From Pseudooceanicola aestuarii (GTDB taxonomy: Bacteria > Pseudomonadota > Alphaproteobacteria > Rhodobacterales > Rhodobacteraceae), in contig NZ_JAAFZC010000001.1 in the NCBI RefSeq assembly GCF_010614805.1, forward strand, positions 2,702,522 through 2,766,521: 64,000 bases of DNA, given 5' to 3'. A program made the translations under genes and the position numbers. Below are positions 18,067 to 28,121 of this stretch, in pieces. The notes under the pieces were generated by a model that saw nothing but the letters and a program-made list of their open reading frames with translations, searched no databases and was not told where the DNA came from. Position 1 is the first letter of the stretch. Each line of letters opens with the position of its first letter.

Positions 18067-19034
18067 TTGACGCCGAAGACTTCCGCGAATTTCTCCTTGT
18101 TGGCGTCGGCATTGGCCAGTGCCGACGCCGGATCGAAGGCCATCAGAGTGATCTCCTCGCGGCTGGGGAAGCCCTCGGGGCTGGCGACGCCGTTGCGGGC
18201 GGGGATATAACCCATCTCGGTCACCAGCTGTTGGCCCTCTTCGCCCAGCAGGAAGTCAACGAATTTCTGCGCCGCCTCCATCTGGTCTGTGCCGGCCATG
18301 ATCGCGACCGGTTCGGTCACGTAGGAGACGCCCTCTGCCGGGAAGACGAATTCGACGGGGGAGCCGTCGGCCTTGGCGCGCAGGGCCAGGAAATCGACCA
18401 GAACACCATAGGGTTTCTCGCCCGCCGCGACGGCCTTGAACGTGCCGCCATTGCCGCCCTCGGCACGAGCCTCGTTGGCGGCCAGCGCCTCGTACCAGGG
18501 CCAACCCAATCCGTCGGTTTCGGTCAGCGTCGCCAGGTGGATCAGTGCCGCGCCGGAATAGAGCGGCGAGGGCATTGCAACCAGCCCGGCCATCTCGGGC
18601 TTGGCCAGATCGGCCCAGGAGGTGGGGGCCATCTCGGCGCCGGTATTGTAGACGATGCCGGTCGTGATCAGCTTGGTCGAGTGGTAGAACCCTTCGGCGC
18701 TGTAGAGCGCGGGGTCATAGGCCTGGGCCTCGGAGGATTGGTAGGCGGCCAGTTCGCCGGCCTGTGCCAGACCTTCCAGCGTCACGGTGTCGGCGATCAG
18801 CAGCACGTCGGCCTGGGCGGAACCGGCGGCCATTTCGGCGGTCAGCCGGGCCATCAGCTTGGTCGTGCCATCGCGCACCCAATCGACCTCGATGTCGGGA
18901 TGGGCGGCCATGAAGGCATCGACGGTTTTTTGCGCATCGGCATTGGGCTGCGAGGTGTAGAGGGTCAACGTCTCGGCGGCGGCAAGGCCGGGCAGGGCGA
19001 GGGTCAGGGCAGCGGCGAGAAGGGAACGGGTCAT
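18063..19034 (-). CDS. ABC transporter periplasmic binding protein (family 1, Fe3+/phosphonate type)
   Basis: A 323-residue exported protein. The signal peptide MTRSLLAAALTLALPGLAAA is followed by ETLTLYTSQPNADAQKTV, the standard first strand of FbpA-like binding proteins. Further landmarks are VDWVRDGTTKLMARLTAEMA and YNTGAEMAPTSWADLAKPEM. The adjacent C-terminal Tyr pair that binds iron in classical FbpA is not obvious, so iron is not assured; 2-aminoethylphosphonate, a polyamine or another small ligand is possible. It is the first structural gene of the transporter, 65 bases downstream of a LysR gene on the same strand. Unlike the other ABC operons in this window it has no hairpin after it, but overlaps the permease by four bases. 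Confidence 0.88.
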   Translation of the reverse strand: MTRSLLAAALTLALPGLAAAETLTLYTSQPNADAQKTVDAFMAAHPDIEVDWVRDGTTKLMARLTAEMAAGSAQADVLLIADTVTLEGLAQAGELAAYQSSEAQAYDPALYSAEGFYHSTKLITTGIVYNTGAEMAPTSWADLAKPEMAGLVAMPSPLYSGAALIHLATLTETDGLGWPWYEALAANEARAEGGNGGTFKAVAAGEKPYGVLVDFLALRAKADGSPVEFVFPAEGVSYVTEPVAIMAGTDQMEAAQKFVDFLLGEEGQQLVTEMGYIPARNGVASPEGFPSREEITLMAFDPASALANADANKEKFAEVFGVK

Positions 19035-19099
19035 GGCGTCTCCGATCGGGTTGGGTTGCAGGGGCAGGCCGCGCGGTGGCGACAGGCACGGGGCCTGCC

Positions 19100-20041
19100 C
19101 TATCGGGTCTGCGTGACAGTTTGGTGATTGTCTGGATCCTCAAGCCAGGCTGGCGCCCGGCCGATACGATCCAGCAGGAAATCCATGAATACCCGGACCT
19201 TGGCCGACAGCACGTTGGCCTTGGGATAGACCAGCCACAGCACAGACCGATCCGCCAGCGTCCAGCCCGGCAATACCCGCACCAGCCGCCCCTCCGCCAG
19301 CTCGCGATGTACGGACCACAGCGAGTTGATGGAGATCCCGGCCCCGGCCAATGTGGTGATCTTCTGGCTCATCCCGTCGTCCAGAATCATCCGCCCGCGC
19401 GGTCCGCGCGGATCGAAGAGCGCGCGCGCGCCCTCAGGGCCTGCCAGCGCGCGCGGCGCCTGATCGCGGAAGGCCAGCAGGGCATGGCGGTCCAGCTCCG
19501 CCGGGGTCCGGGGGGTACCGTGCCGGGCCAGGTAATCGGGCGCAGCGCACAGGATGCGGCTGTCCTCGGCCAGCTTGCGGCACTTGAGGTTGGTATCTTC
19601 CAGCATGGAATTGCGCAGCGCCAGGTCAAAACTGCCCTCGATCAGGTCATAGCGCACGTCGGACAGCCGCAGGTCCAGCGTCACCTCGGGGTGGCTGGCC
19701 AGGAAATCCGGCAGGATCGGCGCGATGTATTGCTGGGCAAAGGTGCTGGGCGCGGTAAAGCGCAGGGTGCCGGTGGCGGCCAGCCGGCCCTGGCCCAGGG
19801 CGGCCAGCGCCGCGTCCTCCTGGGCCAGCATTTCGCGGGCAAAGGGCAGGAATTCGGCCCCCTCCAGCGACAGCGCCACCTTGCGGGTGGAGCGGTGCAG
19901 CAGGTCTGCGCCCAGGGCGTGTTCCAGCTTGGCCAGCCGGGCGCTGGCGGCGGCGGGCGCCATGCCAAGCGCGCGGCCCGCGGCGCTGATGTTCAGCTTT
20001 TCCGCCGCAAGGACAAAGAGGCGCAGGTTGTCGGTATCCAT
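19100..20041 (-). CDS. LysR-family transcriptional regulator
   Basis: A 313-residue regulator with an N-terminal winged helix (MDTDNLRLFVLAAEKLNIS ... AAASARLAKLEHALGADLLHR, residues 1-60) and a C-terminal effector domain containing TLRFTAPSTFAQQYIAPILP. The sub-type resembles CrgA/DsdC-like LysR proteins that act on oxidoreductase or transport genes. The start is the ATG at 20041 (MDTDNLR). The frame is open to 20509 but the upstream codons cross a terminator-like hairpin. It is transcribed toward, and 65 bases ahead of, the ABC-transporter operon, so that operon is its probable target, presumably with its own expression. Confidence 0.9.
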   Translation of the reverse strand: MDTDNLRLFVLAAEKLNISAAGRALGMAPAAASARLAKLEHALGADLLHRSTRKVALSLEGAEFLPFAREMLAQEDAALAALGQGRLAATGTLRFTAPSTFAQQYIAPILPDFLASHPEVTLDLRLSDVRYDLIEGSFDLALRNSMLEDTNLKCRKLAEDSRILCAAPDYLARHGTPRTPAELDRHALLAFRDQAPRALAGPEGARALFDPRGPRGRMILDDGMSQKITTLAGAGISINSLWSVHRELAEGRLVRVLPGWTLADRSVLWLVYPKANVLSAKVRVFMDFLLDRIGRAPAWLEDPDNHQTVTQTR

Positions 20042-20357
20042 GGTCCGTCCCGAGGGGGAAATGACCCCTTGGATCGACGATTTCCGCTCGGGGATCAAGC
20101 GGCGCGTGCCGGGGTCGGTGGAAAAGACGGGGGCCAGAAGGCACAGGCATGGGTGCAGGCGACGCGGGCTCGGTGCGCGGGGCGGGCGGCGCAAACACGC
20201 GCGACGATGGGCGGGTCGGCAAAGGTTTTGCCCTGTCGCGGGAAGCCCCTGGGCAAGAAAAACCGGGCCGCAGGGATGTCCTGCGGCCCGGTCGGTTCGG
20301 GCGGGCCCGGTCGGCGCGGGCCTTGCCCTATGGCTGCGGCGCGGGCGCTTGGCGGGA
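20042..20357. other. Intergenic region: LysR promoter and RND-pump terminator
   Basis: 316 bases between the RND pump stop and the LysR start, both on the minus strand. The right part carries a strong terminator (listed separately); the left part, about 20042-20250, should hold the promoter of the regulator. No open frame with family resemblance. Confidence 0.5.
20257..20292 (-). terminator. Rho-independent terminator of the marR-MFP-RND operon
   Basis: A perfect 13-base-pair stem (ACCGGGCCGCAGG at 20262-20274 with 20280-20292) has a short loop. Read on the minus strand it is followed by TTTTTCTTG, and it lies 65 bases after the RND stop codon. Confidence 0.88.
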
Positions 20358-23300
20358 TCACCCCGCCGGGGCCGCCTTGGCCTGTTGGGCGCGCCGTTCC
20401 TCGCGGGCGAAGAACAGGTAGTAGAACACCGGCGCGGCCACCAGCGTGAGGATGGAGGCAAAGGCCAGCCCCCCCATGATGGTGATCGCCATCGACAGGA
20501 AGAACGCATCGCTCAGCAGTGGCGCCATCCCGAGGATCGTGGTCACCGCCGCCAGCATCACCGGACGCAGACGGGAGGTCGAGGCCTGGATGATGGCGCG
20601 GCGCAGGGGCACGCCTTCGGCGCGGACCAGGTCGATTTCCTCGACCAGGACGATGCCGTTCTTGATCAGCATCCCCGACAGCGACAGCAGTCCCAGCAAC
20701 GCGGTAAAGGTGAAGGGCGTATCGGTGCCCAGCAGGCCGACCACCACGCCATTGACCGACATCGGGACCAGCAGCCAGATGATCAGCGGCTGGCGCAGCG
20801 CGTTGAACAGCAGGACCGAGATCAGCACCATGATCAGCACCGAGATCGGGATCTGCGCGCCCAGGGCCTCCTGCGCCATGCGGGAGCTTTCGTATTCGCC
20901 GCCCCATTCCATGTCGTAGCCCACGGGCAGCTCCACCGCCTCAACCGCGGCCTGGATCTCTGCCTGGACCTGCGCCGCGGTCATGTCGGCGGGGATATCG
21001 GCCTCCAGCGTGAGGGTCGGTACCCGGTTGCGGCGATGCACCAGCGTGTTCTGAGGTTCGAACTCCAGCCCGTCCAGAAGCTGTTCCAGCGGCATGGCAG
21101 CCCCGGTGATGGAGGAAAACACCACCTGGTCCAGCAGCCCCAGGTTACTGTCCGGCGGCATCCTGGTGATGATCGGGATCTGGCGATCGCCTTCCCGGTA
21201 GACGCCGCTGGTGATGCCGTCGGTGGCCAGGCGCAGGGTCTGGGCGACCTCCTCCCGGCTGATGCCCGCGGTCTGGGCGCGTTCGGTGGCATAAAGCGGC
21301 TTGAGCACCAGCTCCTGCTCGCGCCAGTCGGTGCGCATGTCGCGCAGGTTGTCCGAGGCGCCTTCCATCACGTCGCGCATCTGCACCGACAGCTGGCGCA
21401 GCACGGTGGGATCCTGGCCCGACAGGCGCAGCTGGATCGGCGCGCCGCCGCCCGGACCGAAAACCAGCCGCTTGGTGCGGAACTCGGCCTCCGGGAACTG
21501 GCTGCGGCCGAATTCCTCCAGCGCGTTGCGCAGCGGCGGGATCTGGTCCAGCCGCTCGGTCTGGATGATCAGGTGCCCGTAGGAGGGGTTCGCCTTCTCA
21601 GCCTCGTAGGTCAGCATGAAACGCGACGCGCCTTCGCCGACGAATGCGGCGACGGATTGCACCTCCTCGCGCTTGGCCAGCCAATCCTCCATCTTGCGCA
21701 GATCGTCCGACGTGGTGTGGATGTCGGTGCCCTGCGGAAGCTTGTAGTGGACGAAGAACATCGGCGTGTTGCTGTCGGGGAAGAACGATTGCTTCATCAG
21801 GCCGAAACCCGCGAAACAGACCACCGTGATCCCCACCAGCGCGACCACCACCAGCCAGCGCAGGCGCAGCGACCAGTCCAGCACACGACCATAGACCCGG
21901 AACATCCAGCCACCATAGGCGTCGCCGTCATCGGCGCTGCCCTGGCGGAAGAAGTAATGCCCCAGCAGCGGCGTGACGGTGAGCGCCAGCACCCAGGACA
22001 GCAGCAGAGAGATCCCGATCACCGCGAACAGCGAGAACAGGAATTCCCCGGTCGCATCCGGCGACAGGCCGATCCCGGCAAAGGCCATGATGCCGATCAC
22101 CGTGGCCCCCAGCAGCGGGATCTGCGCCTTGCCGGCGGCGTCATCAGCCGCCGACAGGCTGTCCTTGCCGCGCCGCATGGAGATCTGCATCCCCTCGGCC
22201 ACGACGATGGCATTGTCCACCAGCATCCCCATGGCGATGATCAGCGCGCCAAGGGAGATCCGCTCCATCTCGATGGAAAAGAGCGCCATGAAGAACAGCG
22301 TGCCGACCACGGTCAGCAGCAAGGTCGCCCCCACCACGACCGAGGCCCGCCAGCCCATGAACAGGGCCAGCACGACCACGACAATGGCGACGGACATGGC
22401 CAGGTTCACCAGGAAGGCGCTGGAGGCCTCGTCGACCACCTCGTGCTGCTGGTAGATCGGGTGCAGTGTGACGCCCTCGGGGATGTTGTTGTCGATCTCG
22501 CCCAGCCGCGCCTCCGCGCGGTGCCCGACATCGACGATGTTTTCCGTCGACAGCCCGGCCACTCCGATGGAGAACGCATCCTGCCCGTTGAACCGCATCA
22601 GCAGGCCGGGATCCGCGATACGGTCCCGATGCACACGGGCCATGTCGAAGAGGTTGATCACTTCCCCCGAGGACCCGATGGACAGGGAGGCGATGGCCTC
22701 CACGCTGTCGGACCCTTCGGGGGCCTGGATAATGGTTTCGCGCCCGTCACGGGTGATGGAACCGGCATCGACCACGGAATTGGCATTGGCCAGCGCGCTT
22801 GAAATCGTTTGCGGCGGCATGTTCTGGTTGATCGCCTGGGCCATGTCCGGTTCGACAAAGATCGCCTCTTCCGGCAGGCCCTTGACCTCGACATCGGCGA
22901 CGCCGTCCACGGTCAGCAACTCGCGCCGCAGGTAGGTGGCCAGCCGGTGTTTCTCCGCATCCGAGAACCCGTCAGCGGTGACGGCGTAATAGATGCCGAA
23001 AACATCGCCGAAACTGTCGTTCACATAGGGTTCGGACACCCCGTCGGGCAGGGCGCGCGCGGCGTCGGAGACGCGGTTGCGCAGCTTGGTCCAGATCGGC
23101 GGCAATTCGTCGCCGCCGAAGGTGGAATAGACCTCTACCGTGATCAGCGACGACCCCGGCTGGTTGACAGAGGTGATCTTGTCGACCTCGCCCATCTTCT
23201 GGATGGCCGATTCCAGTGGTTCGGACACCTCGGTCGCGACCTGTTCGGCGCTGGCGCCGGGATATTGCGTGGAAATCACCACCTGCTTGATGGTGAAGGA

Positions 23301-23414
23301 CGGATCTTCAAGACGGCCCAGGGTGGCAAAGCCCCAGATCCCGCCCAGCAGGCAGCTCAGAATGATCAGCCATGTGATCAACGGCTTGCCGATGGAAAAA
23401 CGTGCGATGTTCAT
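20358..23414 (-). CDS. RND-family efflux pump, inner-membrane transporter
   Basis: A 1018-residue RND transporter of normal length with twelve helices: one N-terminal (residues 12-30), a group at about 335-540 and a C-terminal group at about 850-1005. Two large periplasmic loops lie between them. The proton-relay region reads AMGMLVDNAIVVAEGM: Asp400 is kept, but the neighbouring residue that is Asp in AcrB is Asn401. The Lys of the partner helix is present in GMLIKNGIVLVEEID. The start is at MNIARFSIGKP (ATG 23414), ten bases after the membrane-fusion-protein stop. No outer-membrane channel gene accompanies it, so a TolC-like protein encoded elsewhere is needed. Substrates are unknown. Confidence 0.92.
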   Translation of the reverse strand: MNIARFSIGKPLITWLIILSCLLGGIWGFATLGRLEDPSFTIKQVVISTQYPGASAEQVATEVSEPLESAIQKMGEVDKITSVNQPGSSLITVEVYSTFGGDELPPIWTKLRNRVSDAARALPDGVSEPYVNDSFGDVFGIYYAVTADGFSDAEKHRLATYLRRELLTVDGVADVEVKGLPEEAIFVEPDMAQAINQNMPPQTISSALANANSVVDAGSITRDGRETIIQAPEGSDSVEAIASLSIGSSGEVINLFDMARVHRDRIADPGLLMRFNGQDAFSIGVAGLSTENIVDVGHRAEARLGEIDNNIPEGVTLHPIYQQHEVVDEASSAFLVNLAMSVAIVVVVLALFMGWRASVVVGATLLLTVVGTLFFMALFSIEMERISLGALIIAMGMLVDNAIVVAEGMQISMRRGKDSLSAADDAAGKAQIPLLGATVIGIMAFAGIGLSPDATGEFLFSLFAVIGISLLLSWVLALTVTPLLGHYFFRQGSADDGDAYGGWMFRVYGRVLDWSLRLRWLVVVALVGITVVCFAGFGLMKQSFFPDSNTPMFFVHYKLPQGTDIHTTSDDLRKMEDWLAKREEVQSVAAFVGEGASRFMLTYEAEKANPSYGHLIIQTERLDQIPPLRNALEEFGRSQFPEAEFRTKRLVFGPGGGAPIQLRLSGQDPTVLRQLSVQMRDVMEGASDNLRDMRTDWREQELVLKPLYATERAQTAGISREEVAQTLRLATDGITSGVYREGDRQIPIITRMPPDSNLGLLDQVVFSSITGAAMPLEQLLDGLEFEPQNTLVHRRNRVPTLTLEADIPADMTAAQVQAEIQAAVEAVELPVGYDMEWGGEYESSRMAQEALGAQIPISVLIMVLISVLLFNALRQPLIIWLLVPMSVNGVVVGLLGTDTPFTFTALLGLLSLSGMLIKNGIVLVEEIDLVRAEGVPLRRAIIQASTSRLRPVMLAAVTTILGMAPLLSDAFFLSMAITIMGGLAFASILTLVAAPVFYYLFFAREERRAQQAKAAPAG

Positions 23415-23424
23415 GGAAGGGGCC

Positions 23425-24492
23425 TCAGTTTCCGAAACCGGCAAAGCGGCGGACGGCCTGGCCGTCTTCCAGTGCGGCGCCGCCGGCGGCGACGATCTCG
23501 GTGCCGCGGGTCAGGCCCTCGGTCACCAGCAGGCTGCCATCGGGGGCGGGCGCGACCTTGACGCTGCGCTTGGTCAGGGTGCCTTCCTCGCCGTCGCCGG
23601 GGGTGAATTCCATCACCGCCGTGGTGCCGTCGGGTTCGATGAAGACGGCGGGTTTGGGCACGCGGATGGCGTTTTCATGCGGCGCGTCCAGCGCCACGGT
23701 GACGGTGGCAGAGGCGCCGGGCAGGATCTCCACATCTTCCGGCGGGTCCATGGCCAGGGTCACGCGGAACGATTGCCCGACGCGCGTCGTTTCGGCGTTG
23801 AATTCGCGCATCTCCAGGGGAAAGACCTCGTTGAAGAAGGGGAACCGCGCCTCGATGTTCAGGTCGGCCTTTTCCTGGGTGCTGCTGCGCAGAAGCAGAA
23901 CCTCGGGGATGTCGACCTCGATCCGGATTTCAGACATGTCATGCAGCCGCACCACCGGGGTGCCGGCGCTGATTGTGGTAAAGTTCGCCACCTCCCGCGC
24001 GGCGACCAGCGCGTCGAACGGGGCCGACAGGGTGGCGTGTTTCAGGGCATATTCAGCGTTGCGCACCGCGACTTCGGCCAGTTGCAACTGGGTCGTGGCG
24101 TCATCGACGCTGACCTGGCTGGTGGTCCGCCCCTCCAGCCGTTTGAGCCGGTCCAGCGTCCGCTGCGCCTGGTCGCGTTGCAGCGTCGCCTGATCCAGCG
24201 AAAGCTGGAAGGTCTCAAGATCCAGCTGGGCGACCAGGTCGCCCTCCGACAGGGTGGCGCCCTCGATCACCGGAAAGCGCACCAGCTGGCCGCCGACCTG
24301 AAAGGCCAGGTCAACGGTCTGGCGGGCCACCACCTGGCCGAAGAACTGCCGCGACACCTTGTCGGCGCTGCTGTCGGCTACCAACGTCTTGACCGGTTTC
24401 AGCGGCGTCTGGGTCCAGCCGGGCAAGGGGCTGGCCATCAGCGGCACCAGAGCGGTCACGGCGGCCAGCGCCAGTTTTCTGTTCATTCGCAT
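23425..24492 (-). CDS. RND efflux membrane fusion (periplasmic adaptor) protein
   Basis: A 355-residue HlyD/AcrA-like adaptor. The N-terminal hydrophobic signal MNRKLALAAVTALVPLMA is followed by a beta-barrel/lipoyl half (RQTVDLAFQVGGQLVRFPV), a coiled-coil hairpin (about 95-150, DQATLQRDQAQRTLDRLKRL), the second lipoyl half (ATLSAPFDALVAARE), and the C-terminal membrane-proximal part. It bridges the RND pump to an outer-membrane channel. The start is taken at 24492 (MRMNRK), seven bases after AGGAG. A second ATG at 24486 forms an ATGA overlap with the marR stop and is possible. Confidence 0.9.
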   Translation of the reverse strand: MRMNRKLALAAVTALVPLMASPLPGWTQTPLKPVKTLVADSSADKVSRQFFGQVVARQTVDLAFQVGGQLVRFPVIEGATLSEGDLVAQLDLETFQLSLDQATLQRDQAQRTLDRLKRLEGRTTSQVSVDDATTQLQLAEVAVRNAEYALKHATLSAPFDALVAAREVANFTTISAGTPVVRLHDMSEIRIEVDIPEVLLLRSSTQEKADLNIEARFPFFNEVFPLEMREFNAETTRVGQSFRVTLAMDPPEDVEILPGASATVTVALDAPHENAIRVPKPAVFIEPDGTTAVMEFTPGDGEEGTLTKRSVKVAPAPDGSLLVTEGLTRGTEIVAAGGAALEDGQAVRRFAGFGN

Positions 24493-24974
24493 TTCTTTGC
24501 TCCTTCGGGCAGGCCGCTGGCCTTGATATTGCGGGCGACCTTGCGCATCAGCGCCGCGATTGTTTCCGTTTCCTTGGCCGACAGCCCGGCGACCTCTTGA
24601 AAGATCCGGCAGGCCGAGGTCATCAGCGCGCAACGTACCTCGTGGCCTTCCCGGGTCAGGTCCAGGCGCCAGGCCCGGCGGTCGTCGGGATCACGGACGC
24701 GTGCGACCAGCCCCTTGCTCTGCAGGGTGTCGGCCAGCGCGGTGACCGCCGAGGGCAGCATCTGCATGTCCGTCGCCAGCTGCCCCATGCGGTGCTGTGT
24801 GCCCAGGAAAAACAGCATCATGCGCTCGTTCTTGGTCAGGGGGGGCTGCACCTCGATGGCTTCGACCCGTTCTTCCGTCTTCCAGAACGTCAGGAAGATG
24901 CCCATCAGGGCATACAGCTCGGCAGGGAGGCCATCGGGCAGGTCAGCCACGAAGTTGGTGGGGGCAGTCGCCAT
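24483..24974 (-). CDS. MarR-family transcriptional regulator
   Basis: A 163-residue winged-helix repressor type. The DNA-binding part contains LTKNERMMLFFLGTQHRMGQLATDMQMLPSAVTALADTLQSKG, shown here only as its key pieces: the recognition helix with PSAVTALADTL and the wing VRDPDDRRAWRLDLTREG. The latter is the conserved DxRxxxLxLT wing of MarR. It is the first gene of a three-gene unit with the adaptor and RND pump and overlaps the adaptor gene. It therefore most likely autoregulates the pump in response to a small aromatic or otherwise toxic ligand. Confidence 0.9.
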   Translation of the reverse strand: MATAPTNFVADLPDGLPAELYALMGIFLTFWKTEERVEAIEVQPPLTKNERMMLFFLGTQHRMGQLATDMQMLPSAVTALADTLQSKGLVARVRDPDDRRAWRLDLTREGHEVRCALMTSACRIFQEVAGLSAKETETIAALMRKVARNIKASGLPEGAKKCE

Positions 24975-25361
24975 GTCGGTTTCCGGTCTCCGGATCGGGG
25001 GGGAAATGGCGATATACTTCGGAAACTGAAATATTCAATGCATGAAACTGATTATTCCACGAATTCTGCCGCAGTGCAGCGTTCAAAAGCGCACACCTAT
25101 CTTGCCGCCTGTGCACAGAACCGGTGGAAAACCTGAAAATCAAGCAAGGGGAAGGGTGGAATGGCCGATCCTGGCCCCGCGCCGTGGCCCTGCGACGTGA
25201 CCCTGCGCGACAGCCCCGACAGGGGGGCTGAGTGCCCCGGCCGGATGCCGCCCGTTGCCCGGCGGCCGGGCCCCGGGGTCGCCCGGCCGCTCAGAGTGTC
25301 CGGCGGCACGATCGCGCTGTCCGCCGCGCTGGCTCAGGTGCCGTCTGGCGGCGGGGGCGGG
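24975..25361. other. Intergenic region with marR promoter and possible aldolase terminator
   Basis: 387 bases. The left third (25010-25090) is strikingly AT-rich for this DNA and is the likely promoter and operator of the marR operon. The right two thirds are very GC-rich and contain the hairpin at 25262-25290. Short open frames here, such as one across 24943-25143, have no family resemblance. Confidence 0.5.
25262..25290 (-). terminator. Possible terminator of the mtnK-mtnA-regulator-aldolase operon
   Basis: A perfect 10-base-pair GC stem (GCGGCCGGGC at 25262-25271 with 25281-25290) has a 9-base loop and lies about 70 bases past the aldolase stop. No T-run follows, so the role is uncertain. 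Confidence 0.35.
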
Positions 25362-26021
25362 CTACTTTCGCGGACCGTAGCCGGCAAAGGCGGTGACGAC
25401 CTCCGCCACCTGCGCGTCGGTCAGGATCACCGGCGCGCCGCCGGTCTGCGACAGCAGGAAGACGCGGGCGAGGTTCTCCAGTTCTTCCATCCGCCACAGG
25501 GCGCGCGCGATGCTTTCGCCGACGACGGTGGCGCCATGCCCGGCCATCAGGCAGCCGTGGCGGTCGGCCATGGCGGTGGCGACATATGCGGCCAGCTCGG
25601 AACTGCCGAACAGCGCATAAGGGGCCAGCGGGACATCCCCGCCGCCAAAGGCCGCCACCATGTAATGGCAGGCCGGAATGGCACGGTTCTGCATCGCCAC
25701 GGCGGTGGCATGGGCGGGGTGGGCATGGACCGTGACATGCATGTCGGGCCGCGCGGCCATCACCGATTGGTGGAACCGCCATTCGGAGGAGGGAGTCAGA
25801 TCGCCCTGCGGTTGCGCCGCGCCCTCGGTCGGCAAACGCACGATCATGTCGGGGGTCATCACGTCATAGGGCACGCCGGAGGGGGTGATCAACAGGCTGT
25901 CGGCCACCCGGACGGAGATGTTCCCCGAGGTGCCCTGATTGATGCCGCGCGCGTTCATCCAGCGACAGGCGTCGATGATCTCTTGGCGGGTGGCGGTGGT
26001 ATCGGCATAGGCGGTGGTCAC
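25362..26021 (-). CDS. Class II aldolase/adducin-family sugar-phosphate aldolase
   Basis: A 219-residue zinc aldolase of the fuculose-phosphate type. Visible active-site elements: GINQGTSGNISVR (phosphate-binding loop, residues 26-38), Glu80 in PSSEWRFH (catalytic acid/base position), His99 and His101 in VHAHPAH and His162 in MAGHG (the three zinc ligands). Beside mtnK and mtnA it is most simply the Ald2-type enzyme of the DHAP shunt. That enzyme cleaves 5-methylthioribulose-1-phosphate or 5-deoxyribulose-1-phosphate to DHAP and (methylthio)acetaldehyde. The start is a GTG at 26021 in a GTGA overlap with the regulator gene. It is the last gene of the minus-strand operon. MtnB dehydratase belongs to the same fold and is the main alternative. 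Confidence 0.87.
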   Translation of the reverse strand: MTTAYADTTATRQEIIDACRWMNARGINQGTSGNISVRVADSLLITPSGVPYDVMTPDMIVRLPTEGAAQPQGDLTPSSEWRFHQSVMAARPDMHVTVHAHPAHATAVAMQNRAIPACHYMVAAFGGGDVPLAPYALFGSSELAAYVATAMADRHGCLMAGHGATVVGESIARALWRMEELENLARVFLLSQTGGAPVILTDAQVAEVVTAFAGYGPRK

Positions 26022-27007
26022 GCGGGATCATCCAGAAGTTGGGCAGCGATATCGGAGCTGGTGGCAAGGTGGGTGGCATAGCCGCCGCGCAGGGCGGCGC
26101 GGGTGGCGGCGACGCGATCGGCTCCGGCGGCCACCAGAAGGGCGGTGGACTTCGCCGCCATCTGGTCCAGCGTGACGCCGATCAGGCGATCCTCGTTGCC
26201 CGAGACCATGGGCTGCCCCTGCGCGTCGATCAGCCGCCCGCAGATCACGCCGGTGGCGCCGCGTGCGCGCAACGGTGCCAGGCCCGCGGCATCCAGCAGG
26301 CCGGTGCGCACGATATGGCTGTCATCAGTGCAGGTGCCGGCGGCAAAGACGACCTTGTTGCATTCGGCCACGGCGCGCAGCTGTTCGGCGACCACCGGTT
26401 CGGCTTTCAATCGGGTGCAGAGGTCGCGATCCGACAGCAGCAGCGGCACATGCAGGTTGATGCACAGCGCGCTGAAGCGCAGCGCCAGCGTGGCCGAACA
26501 GGCCTCGGCGGCGAAGCCGAGGGAGGCGGGGCGGGAGCCCAGCAATTGCACCACGGTCAGGTCATCGACAGCGACCTGCGGCGCGGCCTCCGCCAGGTTG
26601 TAGATCGTCTCGCCCCAGGCGACGCCCAGCCGGTCGCCGGGTTCCAGCAGTTCGGGCAACCAGTCGGCGGCGGCGCGGGTGACGCGTGTGACGGCGCGAT
26701 CGGGATCGCCTGCGGGCACCACCAGCGCGTCGTCGAGATCAAAGGCGGCCTTCAGGCGGTTGGCCAGCGCGCTGGTTCGAAAGATCGCGGTATCCAGCGA
26801 AATCCGAACGTAGTGGCGGCGCCGCGCCTCGGCCAGATAATTCACCACCGAGGCGCGGCTGACCCCCAGCCGCTGCGCGATGTCGTTCTGGTTGAGCCCT
26901 TCGTGATAATAGCACCAGGCGGCTTCGACGATGGCCTCGTCCTGCCGCGCGGCGCGGCCGTCCGGGTCCGAGACCGGACGCCCGCGCGAGGTGGACATCG
27001 GGCTCAC
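26018..27007 (-). CDS. SorC/DeoR-type sugar-binding transcriptional regulator
   Basis: A 329-residue regulator of the SorC family: a short N-terminal helix-turn-helix (about residues 22-62, YYHEGLNQNDIAQRLGVSR) and a large C-terminal phospho-sugar-binding domain of NagB/RpiA-like fold (VAWGETIYNLAEA, VICGRLIDAQGQPM). Such proteins sense a phosphorylated sugar made by the pathway, here presumably the MtnK or MtnA product. The start could be a GTG at 27007 (GGAG seven bases upstream, overlapping the mtnA stop region) or the ATG at 26998 (MSTSRGRPV); the former has the better ribosome site. It lies inside the mtnK-mtnA-aldolase operon. The palindrome between the divergent units (29429-29443) is the obvious candidate operator. 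Confidence 0.88.
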   Translation of the reverse strand: MSPMSTSRGRPVSDPDGRAARQDEAIVEAAWCYYHEGLNQNDIAQRLGVSRASVVNYLAEARRRHYVRISLDTAIFRTSALANRLKAAFDLDDALVVPAGDPDRAVTRVTRAAADWLPELLEPGDRLGVAWGETIYNLAEAAPQVAVDDLTVVQLLGSRPASLGFAAEACSATLALRFSALCINLHVPLLLSDRDLCTRLKAEPVVAEQLRAVAECNKVVFAAGTCTDDSHIVRTGLLDAAGLAPLRARGATGVICGRLIDAQGQPMVSGNEDRLIGVTLDQMAAKSTALLVAAGADRVAATRAALRGGYATHLATSSDIAAQLLDDPA

Positions 27008-27011
27008 CCGA

Positions 27012-28117
<1,106 letters not shown>

Positions 28118-28121
<4 letters not shown>

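Noticed and set aside
19725..22802. A 1025-codon plus-strand open frame opposite the RND pump.
   Set aside because: It is the shadow of a high-GC gene: rich in His, Gln, Arg and Gly, without any family motif.
24943..25143. A 66-codon minus-strand frame upstream of marR.
   Set aside because: It overlaps the marR start, has no motif, and lies in the AT-rich promoter region.
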